A stretch of DNA of 64,000 nucleotides from contig NZ_AP026678.1 in NCBI RefSeq assembly GCF_025998815.1, positions 2,232,001 through 2,296,000 of the forward strand, written 5' to 3'. Under the pieces are notes generated by a model, which worked only from the letters and a program-made list of their open reading frames with translations, made no database searches and was not told the origin of the DNA. This document shows positions 8,714-17,607 of the stretch, in pieces (within the stretch, counting starts at the first letter, position 1; the number at the start of each line of letters is the position of its first letter). The DNA is from Ignavibacterium sp. (GTDB lineage Bacteria > Bacteroidota > Ignavibacteria > Ignavibacteriales > Ignavibacteriaceae). The translations under genes were made by a program, and so were the position numbers.

Positions 8714-9637
8714 ATGGAAGAATTTTTTACCAAGGTTCTTGGAATACCTGCTGATACACAATACAAACTTTTAGAATCGGTAATCTATATTGTTTTAATC
8801 GTTATCATTCAAAGAATTGTCAAAAGAATTCTTGTTTCTAAGGTCGAAGATTTAAAGGTTCGCTATCAGTGGCAGAAGATTTCATTGTATCTTTCCGTCT
8901 TTTTGATTCTTTTAATTCTATCAAATGTTTGGTTACAAGCTTTCGGTTCCGTAGGTACTTTTCTGGGATTGGTTTCGGCGGGAATTGCAATTGCATTAAA
9001 AGATCCTCTTGTGAATATGGTAGGTTGGATTTTTATTTTGATCAGACAACCATTTAAAGTTGGCGACAGAATTCAGATTGGAAAATTTGCCGGTGATGTA
9101 ATTGATATAAGATTATTTCAGTTTTCACTCAATGAAATTGGCAATTGGGTGAATGCCGATCAGAGTACGGGCAGAATAATCCATGTTCCCAACGGAACCA
9201 TTTTTATAGAACCGCAGGCAAATTATACTGCCGGATTTAAATATATCTGGAACGAAATACCTGTGCTCGTAACTTTTGAGAGCAATTGGAAAAAAGCCAA
9301 ACAAATATTGACCGAAGTAGTTAACAAACATGCCGTACTGTTAAGCGGTGAGGCAGAAAAACAAATTAAAGAAGCCGCAAAAAAATTTCTTATTTTTTAT
9401 ACAAAACTTACTCCGATTGTTTATACCTCGGTTGAAGATAGCGGTGTTTTATTAACACTGAGATATATGTGTGACCCGAGAGAAAGACGATTAACAACCG
9501 AAAAAATCTGGGAAGACATTCTTGATAGATTTGCCCAGTGTGATGATATTGATTTTGCTTATCCGACTCAGCGATTCTATAATAATATTACCGAAGGTAA
9601 ACCCGAAGCAAAAGCAAAAATTGAAAAACCTTCCTGA
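8714..9637 (+). CDS. MscS-family mechanosensitive channel
   Basis: The 307-residue protein has hydrophobic segments at about 20-37, 55-75 and 85-110. The last includes the pore-lining, Gly/Ala-rich helix of MscS (FLGLVSAGIAIALKDPLVNM). The beta domain follows with RQPFKVGDRIQIGKFAGDV and IIHVPNGTIF, the best conserved MscS stretch. It is an inner-membrane channel that opens on hypo-osmotic shock to release small solutes. It lies 54 bp after the GNAT-nitrilase gene in the same direction, with no terminator seen between, which ties the upstream enzymes to osmotic balance by context. No clear Shine-Dalgarno site. Confidence 0.92.
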   Translation: MEEFFTKVLGIPADTQYKLLESVIYIVLIVIIQRIVKRILVSKVEDLKVRYQWQKISLYLSVFLILLILSNVWLQAFGSVGTFLGLVSAGIAIALKDPLVNMVGWIFILIRQPFKVGDRIQIGKFAGDVIDIRLFQFSLNEIGNWVNADQSTGRIIHVPNGTIFIEPQANYTAGFKYIWNEIPVLVTFESNWKKAKQILTEVVNKHAVLLSGEAEKQIKEAAKKFLIFYTKLTPIVYTSVEDSGVLLTLRYMCDPRERRLTTEKIWEDILDRFAQCDDIDFAYPTQRFYNNITEGKPEAKAKIEKPS

Positions 9638-9798
9638 AAAATTGAACTCGTTAAAAGTTCATGCTTCTTTCCTTTACGAAAAAACTTAATACCATTTATA
9701 AGTTTATTTAACCACTGATAAAACAAACATATTATGTTGATACAGTTTTTAATTAATTTAATAATCGGTAATATCATATTAACTAAAGCGAGCGCAAT

Positions 9799-12700
9799 AT
9801 GAAAAACATTTTCGTTTCCTGCTTTGTTTTTTCACTTCTTTTAATTTCCCGATTAACAGCACAGGTTGATGCAAGGATGCTTCAATATCCTGATGTTTCA
9901 AAATCACATATTTCATTTACTTATGCTGGTGATATCTGGATTGTTGCAAAAGAAGGTGGAACAGCTTATAAACTCACCTCAGCTAAAGGAGTTGAAGGTT
10001 TTGCAAAATTCTCTCCCGATGGTTCGTTATTAGCATTTAGTGGAAATTATGATGGCAATACAGATGTATATGTAATTCCAACTCTTGGTGGATTACCGAA
10101 AAGAATTACTCACCACGGAATGACTGACAGAATTGTTGATTGGTATCCCGATGGAAAGAATTTATTGTTTTCTTCATCCCGTGAAAGCGGCAAACAAAGA
10201 TTCAATCAATTCTATAAAGTTTCAAAAGATGGTGGCTTAGCAGAGAAACTTCCGTTACCTTACGCAGAGTTTGGCTCTGTTTCACCTGATGTAAAGAAAA
10301 TAGCTTTCACAACCCGGACAAGAGTGTTCAGAACCTGGAAAAGGTATCTCGGCGGAATGGCTGCCGATATTTATATCTTTGATTTGGATAAAATGACCTC
10401 AGAAAATATTTCAAATAATCCTGCCAACGATGAAATTCCAATGTGGAAAGAAAATAAAATTTATTTCTTGTCCGACAGAGATAAAAATCAACGTTACAAC
10501 ATTTGGGTTTATGATGTATCAACGAAGCAAAACAGACAACTAACATTCTTCGATAAGTTCGATGTTCACTTTCCTTCAATCGGTGAAAATGAAATTGTAT
10601 TTGAAGCCGGTGGACTTTTATATCTTCTGGATTTATCAACAGAAAAAATCCGTGAAGTAAAAGTTAATGTTGTAACCGATGGTTCAACTCTTTTAGCCCA
10701 GAATGAAAATGTTGAAAAACTTATTCAGAATTTTTCGGTTTCATATAACGGTAATCGTGCATTGTTTGAAGCACGAGGAGAAATATTTTCTGTGCCCGCT
10801 GAAAACGGAGCTGTAATCAACTTAACTCAATCATCAGGTGCTGCAGAAAGATTTCCCTCCTGGTCACCAAACGGAAAATATGTTGCATACTTCAGTGATA
10901 AAACCGGTGAATATCAACTAACTATTCGTGACATTGAAAATCCAGCCGAAGAAAAAGTTTTAACTTCTTTCGATGATGGTTTCAGATATAATATTTACTG
11001 GTCGCCAGATAGTAAGAAACTTGTGTTCATAGATCAGGCAATGAGAATTAATTTATATGATATGAACACAGATAAACTCACACAGGTTGACAAACAATTA
11101 TGGTATTATGAAGGTGGTTTGAGAAATTTTTCCGTTAATTGGTCTTCGGATAGCAGATATTTTACTTATGGAAAAGATCAATCAAACAGAGCAAGTGCGA
11201 TTGCGATCTATGACACGAAAGAAGGAAAGTTACATCAGGTTACAACCGGTTTTTACAGTGATTCAAATCCTGTTTTTGATCCTGATGGGAAATATCTTTA
11301 CTTTCTCACAAACAGAAATTACAATCCTGTTTACAGTGATTTTGATAATACCTGGATTTATCCAAACTCAACTTTGATTGCTGCTGTTACTCTTTCAAAA
11401 GAAACGCCTTCACCAATCTTTCCAAAAAATGATTCTTTAACCGTAAAGAAAGACGAGGAATCAAAAGCAGATGAGAAAAAAACCGATGAAAAGAAAACTG
11501 AAAAGAAGGAAGAGGCAAAAGTAAAAGAAGTTAAAATTGATTTTGATGGTTTTGAAGAAAGAATAGTAATACTTCCACCTTCAGCAGGAAATTATGGAAG
11601 TCTGTCTGCTGTTTCAGGAAAAGTTGTTTTTCACAAAGCGCCAAACTCAGGTTCTGCAGATAAGAAAAAACCAATAATGTTTTATGATCTCGATAAGCGC
11701 GAAGAAAAAACTATTGTTGATGATGCTGACGCTTATCAGATTTCTGCAGATGGAAAGAAAATTCTGGTTGCAAATAAAAACTCTTATTCAATTGTTGATG
11801 TTGCACCGGATCAGAAACTTGATAAGAAACTTCCCACAAATCAACTTGAAATGACTGTTGTACCAAAAGAAGAGTGGAAACAAATTTTTAATGATGTGTG
11901 GAGATTGGAAAGAGACTTTTTCTATGATAAGAATATGCACGGAGTTGACTGGAAAGAAATGAAGAAAAGATACGGCGCATTAATTGACAATGCTGTTACA
12001 CGGTCTGATGTTAATTATATAATTGGTGAATTGATTGCAGAATTAAATGCTTCTCACACATATCGCGGTGGTGGTGATGACGAAACTCCGTTGCAGCGTG
12101 CTGTTGGTTATCTCGGAATCGATTGGGAATTAAATAATGGCGCATACAGAATAAAAAGAATTGTGAAAGGTGCTTCATGGGAAACCGAGGTTCGTTCTCC
12201 TCTGTTGACTCCGGGAATCAAAGTTAAAGAAGGCGATTATATTCTTGCAGTAAACGGAGTAAAGATTGATGTAACAAAAGATCCGTCTTCAGCATTTGAA
12301 GGACTCGCCGACAAAACAGTTGAACTTACAATCAACAATAAACCATCAACTGATGGAGCGTGGACTGTTGTTGTTAAAACATTATCTGATGAAACTCGAT
12401 TAAGAAATCTTGAGTGGATTGAATCAAACAGAAAAAGAGTTGATGAAGCAACTGACGGAAAGATCGGATACATTTATGTTCCAAGCACCGGAATTGACGG
12501 ACAAACAGAATTGGCAAGACAATTCTACGCTCAGTTTAATAAACAAGGATTGATAATTGATGAACGATTTAACAACGGCGGACAAATTCCTGACAGATTT
12601 ATTGAATTGCTCGACAGAAAACCTCTTGCATTCTGGGCAGTAAGAGATGGTGCTAACTGGCAATGGCCTCCCGTTGCAAATTTTGGTCCCAAAGTTATGT

Positions 12701-13056
12701 TGATTAACGGATGGAGTGGCTCGGGAGGAGATGCATTTCCTGATTATTTCAGAAAAGCAAAACTCGGTCCTTTGGTTGGTGCAAGAACCTGGGGAGGATT
12801 AATTGGAATTACAGGCGCACCAACTCTAATTGATGGCGGAAGTGTAACTGTTCCAACATTCAGAATGTATGACCCTGATGGTAAGTGGTTCAAAGAAGGA
12901 CACGGCGTTGACCCTGATATTGAAGTTCCTGAAGATCCCGGTATGCTTGCAAAGGGTGTTGATGTTCAACTTGAGAAAGCTATTCAGGAAGCGTTGAGAT
13001 TACTAAAAGAAAATCCAACGGTTAATCCAAAACAACCGGAGTATGAGAAAAGATAA
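9799..13056 (+). CDS. Tricorn-type S41 protease, periplasmic
   Basis: This 1085-residue protein begins with a signal peptide (cleavage near LTAQ). Two beta-propeller regions follow (~25-330 and ~330-520, with repeated SPDG / SPNGKYVAY units). A Lys/Glu-rich linker lies at about 550-580, then a PDZ-like region (VKEGDYILAVNGVKI) and a C-terminal S41 core. H753 (NASHTY) and S975 (GSGGD) match the tricorn catalytic His and Ser. Tricorn proteases degrade peptides that enter through the propellers. Unlike the archaeal cytosolic enzyme, this one is exported. It is transcribed alone, ending at a strong hairpin. Confidence 0.9.
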   Translation: MKNIFVSCFVFSLLLISRLTAQVDARMLQYPDVSKSHISFTYAGDIWIVAKEGGTAYKLTSAKGVEGFAKFSPDGSLLAFSGNYDGNTDVYVIPTLGGLPKRITHHGMTDRIVDWYPDGKNLLFSSSRESGKQRFNQFYKVSKDGGLAEKLPLPYAEFGSVSPDVKKIAFTTRTRVFRTWKRYLGGMAADIYIFDLDKMTSENISNNPANDEIPMWKENKIYFLSDRDKNQRYNIWVYDVSTKQNRQLTFFDKFDVHFPSIGENEIVFEAGGLLYLLDLSTEKIREVKVNVVTDGSTLLAQNENVEKLIQNFSVSYNGNRALFEARGEIFSVPAENGAVINLTQSSGAAERFPSWSPNGKYVAYFSDKTGEYQLTIRDIENPAEEKVLTSFDDGFRYNIYWSPDSKKLVFIDQAMRINLYDMNTDKLTQVDKQLWYYEGGLRNFSVNWSSDSRYFTYGKDQSNRASAIAIYDTKEGKLHQVTTGFYSDSNPVFDPDGKYLYFLTNRNYNPVYSDFDNTWIYPNSTLIAAVTLSKETPSPIFPKNDSLTVKKDEESKADEKKTDEKKTEKKEEAKVKEVKIDFDGFEERIVILPPSAGNYGSLSAVSGKVVFHKAPNSGSADKKKPIMFYDLDKREEKTIVDDADAYQISADGKKILVANKNSYSIVDVAPDQKLDKKLPTNQLEMTVVPKEEWKQIFNDVWRLERDFFYDKNMHGVDWKEMKKRYGALIDNAVTRSDVNYIIGELIAELNASHTYRGGGDDETPLQRAVGYLGIDWELNNGAYRIKRIVKGASWETEVRSPLLTPGIKVKEGDYILAVNGVKIDVTKDPSSAFEGLADKTVELTINNKPSTDGAWTVVVKTLSDETRLRNLEWIESNRKRVDEATDGKIGYIYVPSTGIDGQTELARQFYAQFNKQGLIIDERFNNGGQIPDRFIELLDRKPLAFWAVRDGANWQWPPVANFGPKVMLINGWSGSGGDAFPDYFRKAKLGPLVGARTWGGLIGITGAPTLIDGGSVTVPTFRMYDPDGKWFKEGHGVDPDIEVPEDPGMLAKGVDVQLEKAIQEALRLLKENPTVNPKQPEYEKR

Positions 13057-13071
13057 ATTTATTTAACCTTC

Positions 13072-13109
13072 AATTCCTCATCCCGCTGAAGTGGGGTGAG
13101 GAATTTTTA
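13072..13109 (+). terminator. Rho-independent terminator built on a dispersed palindrome
   Basis: AATTCCTCA (13072-13080) pairs with TGAGGAATT (13097-13105), reinforced by CCC/GGG inside and followed by a T-rich run. It lies 16 bp after the tricorn stop. The wording (ATTCCTCA...TGAGGAAT) also matches the repeat family seen downstream and inside the T9SS gene at 27375, so it may be a repeat copy serving as a terminator. Confidence 0.75.
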
Positions 13110-13179
13110 TGTCATTAGTTCTTTGCCAAAATGAATAAAGATTTGAATTGATGAATAATTGAATGGCTGAATGTCTGTT

Positions 13180-13330
13180 TGCCATTTCGACCCCGACCTG
13201 TCGGGGGAGAAATCTTTCCTTACAAATTTAACAAGACAGAAAATAATTGAATGAATGATTGAAAGCTCTGATGTAATTCTAAGCGACCTGCCTGGAATGA
13301 CAGGCAGGCGTAAAGAATCTTTATAAGAGA
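13180..13330. repeat. Extragenic palindromic (REP-like) repeats
   Basis: The gene-free stretch 13110-13564 holds two strong palindromes. CCCCGA-cctg-TCGGGG is at 13191-13206, and CCTGCCTG-gaatga-CAGGCAGG, a perfect 8-bp inverted repeat, is at 13287-13308. Each is followed by a near-copy of GAAATCTTT/GAATCTTT (about 13209 and 13315), as if both were variants of one mobile palindromic unit. The direct repetition of AATTGAATG/ATTGAATGA around them is also visible. No ORF of credible length lies here. The remaining ~230 bp before the nucleotidase gene are AT-rich without clear features. Confidence 0.6.
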
Positions 13331-13564
13331 TTTAATCTTGCTTCGTTCATTTATTTTAAAAATAAGTATTGTTATTGTACCTGCTGCATCTCACTTAAGC
13401 TTTTGCAATAGAACAATCCCCATATCGGAATGTTAAATCTTTCGTTAAAGAAATAAATCAGAATAAAGATCTAAGCGACAAAATCAAGCAATCTTTCCTA
13501 CTTATTGTCTTTATCATAATCTCTTATCCCTCAATTTATTATCTTGCAAAGCAAAAATTATCGG

Positions 13565-15334
13565 ATGTTATTTATGCTGAAAAGATTTCATTTACTTGTC
13601 TTTCTTCTTTTAATATTTAATATCTCCTTTGCTCAGACTGTTAATGTCAAAATCATCGAAACATCTGATGTTCACGGGGCAATATTTCCTTATGATCTTG
13701 TAAATGATCGTCCGTCAAATTCATCTCTTGCACAGGTTATGACTTATCTTAATGAACAACGTGCAGATACAAACCAGATTATTTTTCTTCTTGACAACGG
13801 CGATATTCTTCAGGGAGATCCGGTTGTTTATTATTACAACTTCGAAAAGACTGATACAATTCATCTATATGCAGATGTTATGAATTATATGAAATATGAT
13901 GCAGCAACAATCGGTAATCATGATATCGAAACCGGTCACAATGTTTATGATAAATTCAATAATGAAATAAATTTTCCCTGGCTTGCTGCAAATGCTATAA
14001 GAACTTCTGATGGTAAACCTTACTTTAAACCTTATACAACTATCGAAAGAGGTGGAATTAAAATTGCCGTTTTTGGTTTGATAACTCCTGCAATTCCCAA
14101 ATGGCTTCCCGAAAAAATCTGGGAAGGAATGCAATTCGATGATATGATTGAATCTGCTCAGAGGTGGGCAAAGAAGATTCGTGAAACCGAGCAGCCGGAT
14201 TTGCTGATTGGATTATTTCACGCCGGAGTAAATTATAATTACAGCGATGAAGATTCAACTATATACAAAAATGAAAACGCTTCAAAACTTATCGCAGAAA
14301 AAGTTACCGGCTTTGATGTAATATTTGTTGGTCACGATCACGAAGGATGGAATTTCAAGACACGAAATCCAAATGGTAAGGAAGTGCTCGTTCTGGGAAC
14401 TCAGGCAAGCGCCCGCACATTGGCAGTTGCGAACATTAAATTAACTTTTGATAAGTTCTGCGGATTCTTTGCTTCAGATGAGATGTCGGGAGAAATAGTA
14501 GAAGTTAAAAACTACAAACCAGATGAAGATTTTATGAAAAGATTTTCCCCTGCTTTTGATGAAGTAAAAAAATATGTTTCGCGACCAATTGGACTATTCA
14601 CAAAAACAATTTCATCGCGTGATGCTCTCTTTGGTCCATCAGAGTTTGTTGATTTGATTAATTCAGTACAACTTGAATTAACAAATGCAGATATTTCTTT
14701 TACTGCGCCGCTTTCATTTAATGCCACAATTAAAGAAGGAGATTTGTTCGTTAAAGATATGTTCAATTTATATCGTTATGAAAATCTTCTTTACTCAATT
14801 GAAATGAGCGGACAGGAAATAAAGGATTATCTCGAGTTTTCTTACGGCAACTGGTTTAATCAGATGAAAGATGAAAATGATCATCTCTTAAGATTCCGTC
14901 TTGATGATAACGGAAAGATTGTTTATTCACAAAGAACAAACTCACCGGAACTCTATGAAAGATTTTATAATTTTGATGCGGCCGCAGGAATTGATTATGT
15001 TGTTAATGTAACCAAACCAATCGGTGAAAGGGTTAATATATTAAAGTTATCTGATGGTCGTGAATTTGATTTGAACTCAGTTTATAAAGTCGCTTTGAAC
15101 TCATATCGTGGCAACGGCGGAGGAGATCATTTGACAAAAGGAGCAAAAATTCCGAAAGATGAACTTAACAAAAGGTTAATCAGTTCAACAGACAAAGATC
15201 TTCGTTATTATATGATGAAATGGATTGAAGAAAAAAAATCCGTTGAACCAAAACTACTCGGTAACTGGAAAGTTGTACCGGAAAATTTCTGGCAAGCAGG
15301 CAAACAAAAAGATTATATCTTAATTTTTGATTAA
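13565..15334 (+). CDS. Secreted bifunctional metallophosphatase / 5'-nucleotidase
   Basis: A signal peptide (MLKRFHLLVFLLLIFNISFAQ) is followed by a metallophosphoesterase domain with metal-binding motifs ETSDVHG, DNGDILQGDP, IGNHDIETG and VGHDHEGWN. A C-terminal 5'-nucleotidase domain (about residues 345-540) holds NSYRGNGGGDH. This matches periplasmic UshA/CpdB-type enzymes that release nucleosides from nucleotides or 2',3'-cyclic nucleotides. The start is ATG at 13565 or the ATG three codons later at 13574. A further upstream TTG has no merit. Length of about 590 residues is usual. It ends at a bidirectional terminator facing a T9SS gene. Confidence 0.88.
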   Translation: MLFMLKRFHLLVFLLLIFNISFAQTVNVKIIETSDVHGAIFPYDLVNDRPSNSSLAQVMTYLNEQRADTNQIIFLLDNGDILQGDPVVYYYNFEKTDTIHLYADVMNYMKYDAATIGNHDIETGHNVYDKFNNEINFPWLAANAIRTSDGKPYFKPYTTIERGGIKIAVFGLITPAIPKWLPEKIWEGMQFDDMIESAQRWAKKIRETEQPDLLIGLFHAGVNYNYSDEDSTIYKNENASKLIAEKVTGFDVIFVGHDHEGWNFKTRNPNGKEVLVLGTQASARTLAVANIKLTFDKFCGFFASDEMSGEIVEVKNYKPDEDFMKRFSPAFDEVKKYVSRPIGLFTKTISSRDALFGPSEFVDLINSVQLELTNADISFTAPLSFNATIKEGDLFVKDMFNLYRYENLLYSIEMSGQEIKDYLEFSYGNWFNQMKDENDHLLRFRLDDNGKIVYSQRTNSPELYERFYNFDAAAGIDYVVNVTKPIGERVNILKLSDGREFDLNSVYKVALNSYRGNGGGDHLTKGAKIPKDELNKRLISSTDKDLRYYMMKWIEEKKSVEPKLLGNWKVVPENFWQAGKQKDYILIFD

Positions 15335-15422
15335 TCTGATGATTTTTTTTAATAACTATGCTGTAGTTTTTTCTCCGCTTCTCAATTAACTGCAACAGGA
15401 AAAATTTAATTAAATTTAAAAC

Positions 15423-15460
15423 AATAAAGACCTGCTCATAGTTAAGAACAGGTCTTTATT
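15423..15460. terminator. Bidirectional terminator between convergent genes
   Basis: AATAAAGACCTG (15423-15434) and CAGGTCTTTATT (15449-15460) form a perfect 12-bp inverted repeat with A/T tails on both sides. It lies between the stops of the nucleotidase (15334) and the SBBP-repeat gene (15474), serving both strands. Confidence 0.9.
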
Positions 15461-15473
15461 TAAAGTGTTTTCA

Positions 15474-17168
15474 CTATTTCATCAATACCATCTTCTTGCT
15501 AGAAGTATATGAACCGGCAATAAGTTTATAGATATAAACTCCACTTGGGAGATTTCCTCCATTAAATTCTAAACTATAATTTCCTGCCGCCTTGTATTCA
15601 TCAACCAATATCGCTACTTCATTTCCAAGCACATCATAAACTTTCAATGTTTGCCAACTACCTACTGGCGACTGCCAACTAATCTTAGTGTATGGATTAA
15701 ATGGATTAGGATAATTTTGATCGAGAGTAAAATCAGAGAGAAGATTCGTTAAATTCTCAACATTAGTGATTGAATGTTTATATTTTGTAGTTATGATAAC
15801 GATATTACTGCTAAGGGATCGCTGGGCATCTCCAACTATGATCAAATCATTTAAAAGAGATAGTATTGCAAGAGCTTCAAAAAAATTATAATTCACAACA
15901 TGCTCTGCTATAAAATTTTCAAATAGTAACGAATTAGTATTTAATATTAATGCAAATGCACCTGTTGGTGATGTGGCTGTTGCCGCCATGATTCCTGATA
16001 TAATTAAATCTGGTGAAGGGAAAAAAGGATTAAACGTGAATCCGAAAAAGCGTGCGTCCGGACCAAATCTCTTAACTTTATTTAATTTGAAATTATTGAC
16101 TGAAGAATTAATTATAATTGAATCACCATTAAAAGTAGCAGCCCATAGAGAATCTCCTGTAGGAGAATATTTAATTAAAACCACTGTGCTCAGAAATGTG
16201 GGGTCATATGAATTACCTCCAACAAAAATATTTCCATCCGAATCAGAAATTATATCAATCACTTCATCCCGCTGATCAGAATTTCCATTATAAAATCTTG
16301 CCCATTGGAACTGACCATCGGAATTAAGCTTGACTACAGCAAAATCAGATGTTAAAAAATTTTGTGCATAATTTGCACTGCCACCTATAAAAATATTACC
16401 TTGATTATCAACTGTAATAGAAGAAAAATAATCATCAAATCCAGCTCTATCATAAGTTTGAGTCCATATTGAATCACCATTAAAACTATTTAATTTCATA
16501 ACAAAGAAATCCTGGGAAAAATTGTTTGGGTTAGTCATTGAACCGCCCACAAGTATAAATCCATTATTATCCATAACCATTTTCTCCGGTGTCATAGTTG
16601 CAAAGTCATTCACATAATTATTTGTCCACACTTCGGAGCCATCGAAATTATACTTAATTAATGTAAGCCCGGTATTTTCTGATACTAAAACCAATACAGA
16701 CCCATCATCGTCAACAATTAACGATTTGGCAGTTGCAGAAAAAGAGTTTGTATTATAAATAGAACTAAATTGAAGGACTCCATCAGAATTAAATTTAATT
16801 GTTACAATTGCTGTGGAAAAACTTGTTGTAGTACTTGAACCTGTCAAATAACAATTACCCAAACTATCCACAAAAAAATCTTTTACCAAAACAGTATTTT
16901 CGGAATTGATATCATATAACCTGGTCCATACAGTATCACCCTGTGAATTATATTTTATTATCAAAAAGTCAGAGTTGTTAGAGTTGAGAGTTGCTGTTCC
17001 TCCAATATATAAATTCCCCATATTATCAGAACCTACTCCAACAGAAGATACAGATGAGTTAGATAAAAACGAGAATATATCCTGCCATTCTTTTTGATAT
17101 TGCGGATAGATAAAAGTATAATTACAGATTATCAAAATGCTAAACACCAGTTTTATAATACTTTTCAT
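15474..17168 (-). CDS. SBBP-repeat protein with T9SS sorting domain
   Basis: The 564-residue exported protein has a signal peptide (MKSIIKLVFSILIICNYTFIYPQ) and then about eight beta-propeller-like units of the SBBP type. Each has a GNxYxxG core and an IIKYNSxGDxxW phrase (e.g. NLYIGGTATL, LIIKYNSQGDTVW, FVGGNSYDP). The C-terminal ~80 residues are a T9SS sorting domain (QNYPNPFNP, WQSPVGSWQTLKVYD, KKMVLMK). A cell-surface or released scaffold or binding protein is likely, with no catalytic motif seen. GGGAGTCC before the ATG supports the start. It is divergent from the CHAT gene. Confidence 0.85.
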   Translation of the reverse strand: MKSIIKLVFSILIICNYTFIYPQYQKEWQDIFSFLSNSSVSSVGVGSDNMGNLYIGGTATLNSNNSDFLIIKYNSQGDTVWTRLYDINSENTVLVKDFFVDSLGNCYLTGSSTTTSFSTAIVTIKFNSDGVLQFSSIYNTNSFSATAKSLIVDDDGSVLVLVSENTGLTLIKYNFDGSEVWTNNYVNDFATMTPEKMVMDNNGFILVGGSMTNPNNFSQDFFVMKLNSFNGDSIWTQTYDRAGFDDYFSSITVDNQGNIFIGGSANYAQNFLTSDFAVVKLNSDGQFQWARFYNGNSDQRDEVIDIISDSDGNIFVGGNSYDPTFLSTVVLIKYSPTGDSLWAATFNGDSIIINSSVNNFKLNKVKRFGPDARFFGFTFNPFFPSPDLIISGIMAATATSPTGAFALILNTNSLLFENFIAEHVVNYNFFEALAILSLLNDLIIVGDAQRSLSSNIVIITTKYKHSITNVENLTNLLSDFTLDQNYPNPFNPYTKISWQSPVGSWQTLKVYDVLGNEVAILVDEYKAAGNYSLEFNGGNLPSGVYIYKLIAGSYTSSKKMVLMK

Positions 17169-17607
17169 ATCAAGGACTCCCGATTAGTTAAATAAATAGT
17201 TCTCTATATTTATTATAGTTTGTAAACAGGCAAAAAACTTTCAAGAATCAAAAAAAATTTTTTATCCAATTTGATCTTTTTTAGTTAAAGAGCCCAAGTT
17301 CTTGTAAAGTGTATTTGATATTCACATTCTTTGGGTTGTGAATTATTAAATCGTCGAATATTTAATTGGTTTTAATCGCTAATCACCAGACAGGTAATTT
17401 GAACTTTTTTTGTTTTGCAATTACCGAGTCGCTATTAGATTGTATAATTCTATCTTTTCTGAAACTTTTATTCCCTGTGGGTGATTTTCACAAATATCCG
17501 ATAATTCTTATTGGTTATTTTAAAATGAAAATTTATGTCTTATTTTTTCCATTGCAGATTTCCTCAGTAATATAGCAATTAGTTTTAATTATCTTTCACA
17601 AAAAATT
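17169..17607. other. Divergent intergenic region without a credible gene
   Basis: About 440 AT-rich bases separate the divergent SBBP and CHAT genes and must hold both promoters. A 69-codon frame at 17366-17575 begins with TTG, lacks a ribosome site and looks like chance coding. I saw no clear operator or hairpin. Confidence 0.5.

Noticed and set aside
13340-13564. A possible small gene or promoter array before the 5'-nucleotidase
   Set aside because: No reading frame of useful length with a ribosome site and no recognisable operator was seen; the stretch is AT-rich and otherwise empty.
17366-17575. A 69-codon ORF on the plus strand before the CHAT gene
   Set aside because: It starts with TTG, lacks a ribosome site, has no recognisable motif and lies in a divergent promoter region, so it is most likely chance coding.
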